DNA of 64,000 bases from an uncultured Ignavibacteriota bacterium (GTDB taxonomy: Bacteria > Bacteroidota > Ignavibacteria > UBA10030 > UBA8401): the NCBI GenBank assembly GCA_903861125.1, contig CAIOTF010000042.1, forward strand, positions 186,001 through 250,000, written 5' to 3'. Shown in pieces: positions 53,912-61,041 of the stretch (its first letter is position 1; each line of letters starts with the position of its first letter). The translations under genes were made by a program, and so were the position numbers. Under the pieces are notes generated by a model. It had not been told where the DNA came from. It did not search any database and saw only the letters and a list, made by a program, of their open reading frames with translations.

Positions 53912-54475
53912 TCAGATAACTTCTCGATACCGGAAGCACTTCATTTCATGGTCGTTCACCATTCCGCATGCTTGCATGAACGCATAACAGATGGTTGAAC
54001 CGGAAAACTTGAAACCGCGCTTTTTCATATCGTTGCTCATAGAATCAGATTGAAGAGTGAATGGAGGAATATCTTTCATGGTCTTTCTTTTGTTCACACG
54101 TGGTTCTCCGTTGACAAAACGCCATATATAGGCGTCGAAACTACCGAATTCATTTTGGATCGACACAAATAATTTTGCATTGGATATGGCCGACAATATT
54201 TTTAACCGGTTGCGGACGATCCCTTCATTGGCGAGCAATTGTTTTATTTTTTTATCACTGTATGCAGAAACTTTTTTGGGATCAAAATTGTCGAACGCCT
54301 TTCTGTACGCTTCGCGTTTCCGAAGGATCGTGATCCAACTCAGACCTGCCTGTGCTCCCTCAAGAATCAGCATTTCAAACAATTTCCTATCGTCATGCAC
54401 CGGGACACCCCATTCTGTATCATGATACAAAATGTATAAAGGATCGGTTCCGGCCCAAGTGCATCGGTGTTTCAT
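53912..54475 (-). CDS. tag: DNA-3-methyladenine glycosylase I
   Basis: 187 aa. Zinc ligands of the Tag family are present: Cys5 (HRCTWAG), His in LYHDTEWGVPVHDD, and the C-terminal His-x3-Cys in NDHEMKCF. The substrate-pocket region reads LEGAQAGLSWITILRKREAYR. It removes 3-methyladenine from alkylated DNA. Normal length (E. coli 187 aa). Monocistronic by eye. Confidence 0.96.
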   Translation of the reverse strand: MKHRCTWAGTDPLYILYHDTEWGVPVHDDRKLFEMLILEGAQAGLSWITILRKREAYRKAFDNFDPKKVSAYSDKKIKQLLANEGIVRNRLKILSAISNAKLFVSIQNEFGSFDAYIWRFVNGEPRVNKRKTMKDIPPFTLQSDSMSNDMKKRGFKFSGSTICYAFMQACGMVNDHEMKCFRYREVI

Positions 54476-54506
54476 AATTATTCTCCAAAGATTGTTGTGC
54501 GGTGTG

Positions 54507-54534
54507 ATTTCTGCTTTCAGCGTTCTGATTTCAG
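54507..54534. repeat. Two tandem 14-bp units upstream of tag
   Basis: ATTTCTGCTTTCAG (54507-54520) and CGTTCTGATTTCAG (54521-54534) match at 11 of 14 positions; a short, diverged tandem repeat in the gap ahead of tag. Confidence 0.35.
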
Positions 54535-54600
54535 AGTTTGGCGCATGCAGATTTGTCCGTTTGTAAGATATTAACGAGGGGTGTAAAAAGAGGGGCCAAT

Positions 54601-54966
54601 TTATTCTATAATGTGGTATTTCTTTAGAACATCTGCGATGACCGTTTGTGAAATCGGTTTCGGCAGAAATTCATCGGCTCCGCATGAATCAACAATTTTT
54701 TTTATATCCTCTGTATTAGTCAGTGCAGACATAAGGATGGCGGTAAAATTTGGCGTGATTAATTTCATCTGCTTGATTGCATCAGAGCCGTTTTTCCTTG
54801 GCATTATCTGATCAATAAAGACAATATCCGGAGTCAGGGATGCAAATTTATGTACAGCCTCGTCACCGTCTTCGGCATAATCAACCGCAAGACCAAATTT
54901 TTCAACAATCGCACCAATCACTATCCGATTTGCTTCAGCATCATCAACAACAAGGGCTTTTTTCAT
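54601..54966 (-). CDS. Single-domain response regulator (third receiver of the ATPase operon)
   Basis: 121 aa from the ATG at 54966 (MKKALVVDDAEANR); a frame starting at 54996 adds 10 residues with no support. Receiver residues complete: D8-D9, phospho-acceptor D52 (DIVFIDQIMPRKNG), S80 and K103. It closely resembles the receiver at 59491 (both MKKAL-VDD, F-PDIVF-D-IMP-K-G, INPNF/ITPNF, LKKY at the end), so it is a third copy in the same operon, after the second ATPase (71 bases). Single receivers act by docking. Confidence 0.9.
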   Translation of the reverse strand: MKKALVVDDAEANRIVIGAIVEKFGLAVDYAEDGDEAVHKFASLTPDIVFIDQIMPRKNGSDAIKQMKLITPNFTAILMSALTNTEDIKKIVDSCGADEFLPKPISQTVIADVLKKYHIIE

Positions 54967-55037
54967 TTGCAATGTTTTTTTCAGCAATAGGTTCATTCAA
55001 AATATTATTTTGAAGGATCGTCAATGTTCTGATATGT

Positions 55038-56732
55038 TTAACCAAGAACGCGCAGATACTCTTCCAACGAAATGATGCCCGACACAAGTTTTTTTGCAGC
55101 ATCAAATCGTATAGACTCAAAGCCTTTTTTCGTGGCAGTCTCTTTCACTTTTATCGGTGACGTTTGATTGAAGATCATATCCTTCAATTCTTCGTCTACA
55201 ACTAACACCTCATGAATTGCAGTTCTGCCTAAATGTCCGTCGCCGCCGCACATATCACATCCGCGGCCCCGGTAGAGAACAATTGAATCTTCAAGTTGAC
55301 TCAGTCCGGAGGCAACAAGCATATGTTTTTTCGGTTTATAACTTTCGCGGCAGTGTTTACAGATTTTTCGTACAAGTTGCTGATAAATGATTCCGTTCAA
55401 TGTTGGTGCAAGCCAGGATGGCGGTATGCCGAAATTCGTCATCCGCGGAATGCACGAAAGTGCATCGTTAGAAAGAATGGTGCTGACAACCATAGTTCCG
55501 GTAAGCGCAGCTTCTGCCGCAGCGGCTCCTGCTTCGGCATCGCGGATCTCACCAAGAAAGATTAAGTCCGGATGCTGTCGCAATACTGCCCGCATCGCAG
55601 AGGCATAATCTAGTTTTTGTTCCACGTCCACCTGAACTTGACTCGCAAACTCCAGCCGATACTCTATCGGATTTTCTACCGTAATAATATTTTTTTGAGA
55701 ATCACGTAATTCGTTCATACAGCCGTAGACCGTGGTTGTTTTACCACCCACCGAAGGCCCCGCTATCATCAACAAGCCCCGGGGCCGGTGAAGCAGATAA
55801 CGCACAAGTGCCAGGTTTTCAAATGAAAATCCCAGATCTGTGATATTGACAACACGGTTGGATTTTTTTAAGATCCGGACAGAGAACCGTTCCCCTTCAA
55901 CAGTCGGCAGTGTGCTGACCCGCATGTCAAATGAAAATTTTCCGTAGATCGAAGCATATCGCCCGTCCTGCGCCTTCTTTTTATCGAACATATTCAAACT
56001 GCCGCGAGAGCGCATCACATTACACAATGCTTCAGTCATTTCTTTAGGAAGCGAAACAGCATATTCCAATACGCTGTCAATATTATACCGAACACGAAAC
56101 TCCTGCTCCATCGGTTCAAAATAGATATCGGTCGCACCGTCTTTGATAGCCCTGATAATAATCTCATCGATCAGAACATCGGCATTGGGTATTCTTCCGG
56201 ACCTGTATAATTCATACACTTTTTCTTTTCCGCGCTTGCGCATATCCAACGTCTCAAGCTGGAATTTTGACGGCAGTTGTTGGAATTCATCAATATCTTC
56301 CACCGGCTCTTTCATCACTACCGCATCGAAAGCGGACCGCTTCACGGCAACAGGTATAATGAATACTTGAGCATCACGTCTCATCGACTCGATTGTCTCT
56401 TTGTAAGGAGGATCAGTGAATGCAACGGTCAATTCCACACCGCTCCGTATGATCGGCACGGCATTATATTTTTCAACAAATTCGTCCTTAAAAATCTGAT
56501 TGTTAACGGTCACAATGGAAGGCGTCAGATTGACAAAAGGAATCTTAAATTCTTCCGATATTGTTGAGGCAACAATTTCTTCATTCACTCCAAGAGCATC
56601 AATGAGCACTTCGGAACATTTTTTTTGTTCCACTTCGCCCATGATCCGATGGAATTTATCGAATTTGGTCTTGTCGACATATCCTTTGGAGAACAGGATT
56701 TTTATAATTCGTACGTCTTCGTCCCTGATCAT
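55038..56732 (-). CDS. Degenerate GspE/PilB-type secretion ATPase (second copy)
   Basis: 564 aa, collinear with the ATPase at 57456 to about residue 460 without a gap. N-terminal GspE/MshE-like domain (about 5-145), then N2 and RecA-like domains. Changes from the active copy: H204 of the SDIHVEP box is Y (TDIYFEP), R217 is N, G220 is S, G328 in Walker A is V (GPSVGGKT, still with K331 and T332), and the His-box H420 is L (STILSND instead of STLHTND). Walker B GEIRD (394-398) and the four-Cys zinc site (C458, C461, C492, C495) remain. ATP may bind but hydrolysis is doubtful. Possibly a regulatory partner in a mixed ring. Confidence 0.87.
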   Translation of the reverse strand: MIRDEDVRIIKILFSKGYVDKTKFDKFHRIMGEVEQKKCSEVLIDALGVNEEIVASTISEEFKIPFVNLTPSIVTVNNQIFKDEFVEKYNAVPIIRSGVELTVAFTDPPYKETIESMRRDAQVFIIPVAVKRSAFDAVVMKEPVEDIDEFQQLPSKFQLETLDMRKRGKEKVYELYRSGRIPNADVLIDEIIIRAIKDGATDIYFEPMEQEFRVRYNIDSVLEYAVSLPKEMTEALCNVMRSRGSLNMFDKKKAQDGRYASIYGKFSFDMRVSTLPTVEGERFSVRILKKSNRVVNITDLGFSFENLALVRYLLHRPRGLLMIAGPSVGGKTTTVYGCMNELRDSQKNIITVENPIEYRLEFASQVQVDVEQKLDYASAMRAVLRQHPDLIFLGEIRDAEAGAAAAEAALTGTMVVSTILSNDALSCIPRMTNFGIPPSWLAPTLNGIIYQQLVRKICKHCRESYKPKKHMLVASGLSQLEDSIVLYRGRGCDMCGGDGHLGRTAIHEVLVVDEELKDMIFNQTSPIKVKETATKKGFESIRFDAAKKLVSGIISLEEYLRVLG

Positions 56733-56736
56733 CTTG

Positions 56737-57057
56737 TTATTCGAATAATTTATCTATATCGTTTTGTGTTGCAGCGTTTGCAGAATGTTCAGACGTTGAA
56801 TGGATCTGCTGAACTTCTATGATACGCATCAGTTCCTGTTCGGTAAATTGCGGTACCGTATGGATGTTCGATTCCAACCTCTGTATACGAGAGATCCCTG
56901 TCGTTTTTATCAATTGTTTTCCGCATGACCCGCAGAATGAGTCCATCAGTGAATTTAAAAATCCGCACCGACATCGGACCACATTCAGTTTGGCTCCGCA
57001 ATTGAGACATTCCTGCGATGCCCGGGGACTGTCACTGCCGCAAGAAGAACAGATCAC
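56737..57057 (-). CDS. Double zinc-ribbon protein with C-terminal receiver-docking-like peptide (second copy)
   Basis: 106 aa. Four cysteine pairs: C3/C6, C17/C20, C29/C31 (spaced by one residue, unlike the usual CxxC) and C42/C45, so two zinc ribbons are expected. A helical linker follows (about 60-88). The last ten residues TQNDIDKLFE match the end of the first copy (TQADLDKLFE) and resemble the FliM CheY-binding peptide LSQAEIDALL. Overlaps the receiver gene upstream by 4 bp and precedes the ATPase by 4 bases. No family name known; an adaptor role between receiver and ATPase is my inference. Confidence 0.72.
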   Translation of the reverse strand: MICSSCGSDSPRASQECLNCGAKLNVVRCRCGFLNSLMDSFCGSCGKQLIKTTGISRIQRLESNIHTVPQFTEQELMRIIEVQQIHSTSEHSANAATQNDIDKLFE

Positions 57058-57443
57058 GACAATTCTCCTTCAATGTTCAATAGTTTTTTCATTACATCAA
57101 CAATCCTGGATGGCAGATATGGTTTAATAAGGTAGTAACTTGCCCCTTTGGTCTTCGCTTCCTGGACAGATTCTATGTTTGAAACAGCTGAGACGATGAC
57201 AACAATAGCATCCGGTTTCACATTCCGGATCTCACGCAGCACATCCATGCCGGACATTTTCGGAAGCATATTATCAAGAAATGTGATCGTCGGTTTATCC
57301 TGCGTATACCGTAACAATCCTTCCGCACCGTCGGCAGCATAATGGACCTTTTTGATCCCCATTTTTTTCAATGTCATGGCAAACAATGTCCGGATATGAT
57401 CAGAGTCATCAACAACGAGAACGGAGATATCTTCAATCTTCAT
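57054..57443 (-). CDS. Single-domain response regulator (second receiver of the ATPase operon)
   Basis: 129 aa; D12-D13, phospho-acceptor D57 (TFLDNMLPKMSG), S85 and K107 (LIKPYLPSR) are all present. It overlaps the zinc-ribbon gene by 4 bp and follows the first ATPase gene by 12 bases. The sequence is more diverged from the other two receivers of the operon than they are from each other. Confidence 0.9.
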   Translation of the reverse strand: MKIEDISVLVVDDSDHIRTLFAMTLKKMGIKKVHYAADGAEGLLRYTQDKPTITFLDNMLPKMSGMDVLREIRNVKPDAIVVIVSAVSNIESVQEAKTKGASYYLIKPYLPSRIVDVMKKLLNIEGELS

Positions 57444-57455
57444 AATGCAGATTCG

Positions 57456-59159
57456 TTATAAAGTAGAACGCGTAACACGTTGGATCTCTTCCAACGTTGT
57501 AAGGCCGGCCACAACTTTTTTCATTCCGTCAAAACGCAGATCACGGAAACCATTTTTCAATGCCGCCTCACGTATTTTTGTTGTTGTTTCGTTTTTATAG
57601 ATCAAGGTTTGTATCTCTTCGTTCACGAAAAAAACTTCATGAATTGCTATCCGGCCGCTGTACCCCTGATAGTTACATTTTTTACAACCTATACCTCTAA
57701 AAAACGGCACTCTGCCCGATAAACCGCTGAGGCTGGCTTTATACAGAACTTCTTCGGATGGTTCATATTCATCTTTACAGAAATCGCAAACTTTTCTCAC
57801 CAAACGCTGTCCAAGAACTCCGATTAACGCAGGGGCCAGCCAATACGAAGGAACTCCCATATTGATCAAACGCGGAATTGCACCAACGGCATCGTTCGTG
57901 TGCAAGGTACTTAATACAAGGTGACCGGTAAGCGCTGCCTCCGTTGCAATGATACCTGTCTCTGAATCACGTATCTCACCAACAAGTGCAACATCCGGAT
58001 CCTGACGAAGAATTGCACGCAGGGCGGTCGCAAAAGTTAAGTCGCGGTCGGGATCAACATTGACCTGATTAATTGTATCAACCTGATACTCCACCGGATT
58101 TTCAACGGTAACAATATTTTTCTCAACCGATTTGATATGATTGATCGCCGCGTAAAGCGTAGTGCTTTTTCCGCTCCCCGTCGGTCCGGTAACAAGGAAT
58201 AGACCGTTCGGTTGGTTCAGCAAATGCTCAAGCATTGCCATGTTATGATTTGCCATCCCCAGTTCGGTGATCTTTTTGTTGATGGAACTTTTGTTGAGAA
58301 TACGAAGAACAATCTTCTCGCCCCCCACGGTCGGCAGCGAATTGACACGCAGATCGAACGAACGGGATTCAAGCGTTAGTGATATGCGGCCGTCTTGAGG
58401 TTTTTTCTTTTCAAAAATATCCATTGCCGCTTTGTTCTTGATAACGGCAGCAACACCTTCGGATATTTTTTTGGGAAATGATGCCACGCGCTGCAGCACG
58501 CCGTCTAGCCGGTACCGAAGTCGCAGTTCATCTTCAAACGGCTCAACGTGGATATCGCTTGCTCCGATCTTGACGGCTCGCAGGAAGATCTCGTCTACCA
58601 GTTCAATGAGTGGTGGAAATTCACCCATCTTTTCCAAACGCTCAACTTCTTTTTCCCCCGTCCGGACAACATCATACTTTTCAATATCGATAGCGCTAGC
58701 TATCCGTTTCAACTCGTCAAATCCCCCCTGCTGAATCTTGAGTGTTTCGTCAAAATCGTTCACACCCGCAACGACCGGAATGATTTTCTTTTGGGTCAGT
58801 CTGGCAAGTTCATCCACAACTTCTTTATACGGAGGGTCGGTGACCGCAACGGTCAGTTCATTCCCAAACAGAAACATTGGAATAACACGGTGCTTACGGA
58901 TAAATGAGATCGATACGATCTCTTTCGGCGCTGAATTCGTTTCGGCATATAACTTCATAACGGGAAGATTGAACGCTTTACCGAAATGGTGAACCAATTC
59001 GTCCGCGGAAAAGTAATTAAACTGTATCAACGCGCGGGCAATTCCGTCATTCATGCCGTAATTATTGGCGGTGTCGGCGAACTGCTTCCAACGCTCTTCC
59101 GTCAGCACATTATTGGCAAGACAATAATCACGAAATATGATATCTTCACGTGCAAACAT
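57456..59159 (-). CDS. GspE/PilB-type secretion or pilus assembly ATPase (active copy)
   Basis: 567 aa. N-terminal GspE/MshE-like domain (about 5-145; I do not see the conserved c-di-GMP-binding Arg/Leu pattern of MshEN), N2 domain with SDIHVEP (201-207) and LRYRLDG (R217), RecA core with Walker A GPTGSGKS (325-332, K331), Asp box TVENPVEY, Walker B GEIRD (394-398) and His box STLHTND (H420); zinc site C458, C461, C492, C495. All residues for a hexameric ATPase are there. The family drives type II secretion or type IV pilus assembly. No pilC, pilin or secretin gene is adjacent; instead a receiver and zinc-ribbon gene precede it with almost no gap. Confidence 0.93.
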   Translation of the reverse strand: MFAREDIIFRDYCLANNVLTEERWKQFADTANNYGMNDGIARALIQFNYFSADELVHHFGKAFNLPVMKLYAETNSAPKEIVSISFIRKHRVIPMFLFGNELTVAVTDPPYKEVVDELARLTQKKIIPVVAGVNDFDETLKIQQGGFDELKRIASAIDIEKYDVVRTGEKEVERLEKMGEFPPLIELVDEIFLRAVKIGASDIHVEPFEDELRLRYRLDGVLQRVASFPKKISEGVAAVIKNKAAMDIFEKKKPQDGRISLTLESRSFDLRVNSLPTVGGEKIVLRILNKSSINKKITELGMANHNMAMLEHLLNQPNGLFLVTGPTGSGKSTTLYAAINHIKSVEKNIVTVENPVEYQVDTINQVNVDPDRDLTFATALRAILRQDPDVALVGEIRDSETGIIATEAALTGHLVLSTLHTNDAVGAIPRLINMGVPSYWLAPALIGVLGQRLVRKVCDFCKDEYEPSEEVLYKASLSGLSGRVPFFRGIGCKKCNYQGYSGRIAIHEVFFVNEEIQTLIYKNETTTKIREAALKNGFRDLRFDGMKKVVAGLTTLEEIQRVTRSTL

Positions 59160-59161
59160 AA

Positions 59162-59494
59162 TTATTCAAAAAGTTTATCAAGATCTGCTTGAGTAAGAGT
59201 TTGAACATCTTTCTTGGCAACAAGACGCTCGCCTTCTTCCAGTAATTCAGTGATGTCGTTCTCGTTGTATTGAGGGATGTTCATCGTGCGCAGTTGTTTC
59301 CCTTCATTGATCATTGCTGCTATAACGGTCGGTATCGGTATTCCACATTTACCGCAGCGCCGATAGACCAGAGGATTTCCGTGATTGCACGAAGAACACT
59401 TCCAACCCATTTCCGTTCCGCAATCCGTACACTCGAACGGAGGGTCGTAATATTTTTTATTGCACGTCGGACAGGCGTAATTAGGGATCGTCAT
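59162..59494 (-). CDS. Double zinc-ribbon protein with C-terminal receiver-docking-like peptide (first copy)
   Basis: 110 aa. Cysteines C8/C11, C22/C25, C33/C36 and C47/C50 form four CxxC pairs, giving two zinc ribbons; a helix-forming tail (about 60-90, with an ENDITELLEEGERL stretch) leads to TQADLDKLFE at 101-110. That end resembles the FliM N-terminal peptide (LSQAEIDALL) bound by phosphorylated CheY. It overlaps the upstream receiver gene by 4 bp, and the ATPase gene begins 2 bases after its stop. Role inferred, not known: bridge between receiver and ATPase. Confidence 0.72.
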   Translation of the reverse strand: MTIPNYACPTCNKKYYDPPFECTDCGTEMGWKCSSCNHGNPLVYRRCGKCGIPIPTVIAAMINEGKQLRTMNIPQYNENDITELLEEGERLVAKKDVQTLTQADLDKLFE

Positions 59495-59856
59495 TCTGTC
59501 GTAAGGTTATATTTTTTTAGCACTTCATAAATTTTTTCTGCTTCATATGGCTTTAAGATGTATGCATTCGCTCCCGCGGCCTTCGCTTCCTGAACATCTT
59601 CCGATGCCGAGATGGATGTAAGCATAACCCCGATAAAATTAGGATTAATTTTTTTCATTTCAGTCAGTGCTTCCACTCCGGATTTTTTAGGCATAATGTA
59701 GTCTAAAAAAACAATGTCCGGCTGAAACATTGTAAATTTTTGCACCCCCTCATCACCGTTCTCTGCCAATTCTATTGCCAGGCCTTTTTTTCTAAGAATG
59801 GCGTTCAAGAGTGTTCGATTGTACGCTGAGTCGTCAACAATAAGGGCTTTTTTCAT
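59491..59856 (-). CDS. Single-domain response regulator (first receiver of the ATPase operon)
   Basis: 121 aa with D8-D9, phospho-acceptor D52 (VFLDYIMPKKSG), T80 and K102. First gene of the seven-gene run; a predicted promoter sits 32 bases upstream. It overlaps the first zinc-ribbon gene by 4 bp. The kinase that would phosphorylate it is not adjacent; the orphan histidine kinase at 25996 is one candidate. Confidence 0.92.
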   Translation of the reverse strand: MKKALIVDDSAYNRTLLNAILRKKGLAIELAENGDEGVQKFTMFQPDIVFLDYIMPKKSGVEALTEMKKINPNFIGVMLTSISASEDVQEAKAAGANAYILKPYEAEKIYEVLKKYNLTTE

Positions 59857-59887
59857 CTCTCAAGATTTTAAGTTCATGTGTGTCTAG

Positions 59888-59916
59888 ATAGTATGAATAA
59901 TTGGATTCCGATGCAA
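59888..59916 (-). promoter_or_regulatory. Predicted promoter of the receiver/zinc-ribbon/ATPase operon
   Basis: Minus strand TTGCAT, 17 bp, TACTAT. No other promoter-like box or terminator was seen inside the seven-gene run. Confidence 0.5.
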
Positions 59917-60035
59917 CGAAGAAAACAGCTCCATTTTCAACCATTTTTCTTCATTATTACATGAAACAACGTCTGCAGGTGTGAAGGATAATATTAACGA
60001 CTTTGTTCTGCGTGTAAATCAGTTTTGGAAAATAA

Positions 60036-60065
60036 AGAAAAAGCCGGCAGAAATCCGCCGGCTTG
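60036..60065 (-). terminator. Terminator after the alpha/beta hydrolase gene
   Basis: Minus strand AAGCCGGC, 8-base loop, GCCGGCTT, then TTTCTTTATT. Confidence 0.85.
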
Positions 60066-60085
60066 TTTTCATTGTAAAACGATTT

Positions 60086-61027
60086 TTATTTTATCAAATC
60101 AATTACCACAGCGTTGAATTCATCCGGCCGTTCCATCTGCAGCATATGACCTGCGCTGGGTATGAATGTGAGCGTTACGTTCGGTATTGCATCTGTTCCG
60201 ATCTTTGCAATGTCTGCTGATGCAGCACCATGAAGAATCGGATTCGGTATCAATCCATCATTTTCACCGAAGATGATGTTTGTAGGAACGGATATTTCAT
60301 GCAGCCGTTTTGTAGTCGGTTCATCAATCATTCCACTCACGGAACGGATCACTGCATAGCAAAAATCTTCAAAATCCTTTGCCTTCGCCATCCGCGTACG
60401 CTCTTCAACCATCCATTCAAATTTATCGTCATAATTATAGAAGTTCAACGCAAGATTAGCACGGACACGGTCTTCAGGAGTCTTCTTCACAAAATCAATC
60501 GTCATCACGCTCTTGAGCCAGTCGCCGTCGCCGCGCGAGAATGGCTCCAGTCCTGCCGGAGCGGCTAGAATAAGTCTCTCGAGCTGATCCTTATGCCGGA
60601 ATGAAAAATGGATCCCTATTTGCCCACCCATGGAATGTCCCATATACACAACTTTTGCAACATTCAGTTTCTGGAGCAGACCGCTGACGATGTCTGCATA
60701 AAATGACATTGTGTATGGATAAACACCTTTATCGGATTTTCCGTATCCGGGAAGATCGACCGCAATCACGCGGTAATGTTTCGACAACTCTCCGATGTTG
60801 TATCTCCAGAATCCGGCGTTGCTCGCCAGTCCATGAACAAGAAGAAGTGTTTTTTCACCGCTTCCTTCATCGATATAACTTACATTGATCCCATTCACCG
60901 GTGCGAAATGGGATTTGAAACCGTAGTCAAATTCGCTAAACTCCAATGGCGGGGCATCTTTGTACACAAAACCTCCTGAACATCCGAAGAAGAAAAGAGT
61001 GACTAAAAATAATATTAGGTTTTTCAT
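60086..61027 (-). CDS. Alpha/beta hydrolase lipoprotein
   Basis: 313 aa from the ATG at 61027, preceded by GAAAGGAG; the longer frame from 61057 overlaps the upstream gene and adds 10 residues. Lipobox FFGCSG (Cys near 15). Hydrolase fold: oxyanion HGLASNAGFWR (about 65-75), nucleophile elbow GHSMGGQIG (Ser near 132), acid FGENDGL (about 257-263) and His in PSAGHMLQMERPD (about 292-304). The triad is complete. Resembles meta-cleavage-product hydrolases and lipase-like enzymes of this fold, so an ester or C-C bond is the likely target. Follows the porin-like gene by 14 bases. Confidence 0.87.
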   Translation of the reverse strand: MKNLILFLVTLFFFGCSGGFVYKDAPPLEFSEFDYGFKSHFAPVNGINVSYIDEGSGEKTLLLVHGLASNAGFWRYNIGELSKHYRVIAVDLPGYGKSDKGVYPYTMSFYADIVSGLLQKLNVAKVVYMGHSMGGQIGIHFSFRHKDQLERLILAAPAGLEPFSRGDGDWLKSVMTIDFVKKTPEDRVRANLALNFYNYDDKFEWMVEERTRMAKAKDFEDFCYAVIRSVSGMIDEPTTKRLHEISVPTNIIFGENDGLIPNPILHGAASADIAKIGTDAIPNVTLTFIPSAGHMLQMERPDEFNAVVIDLIK

Positions 61028-61041
61028 TGTTCGCTCCTTTC

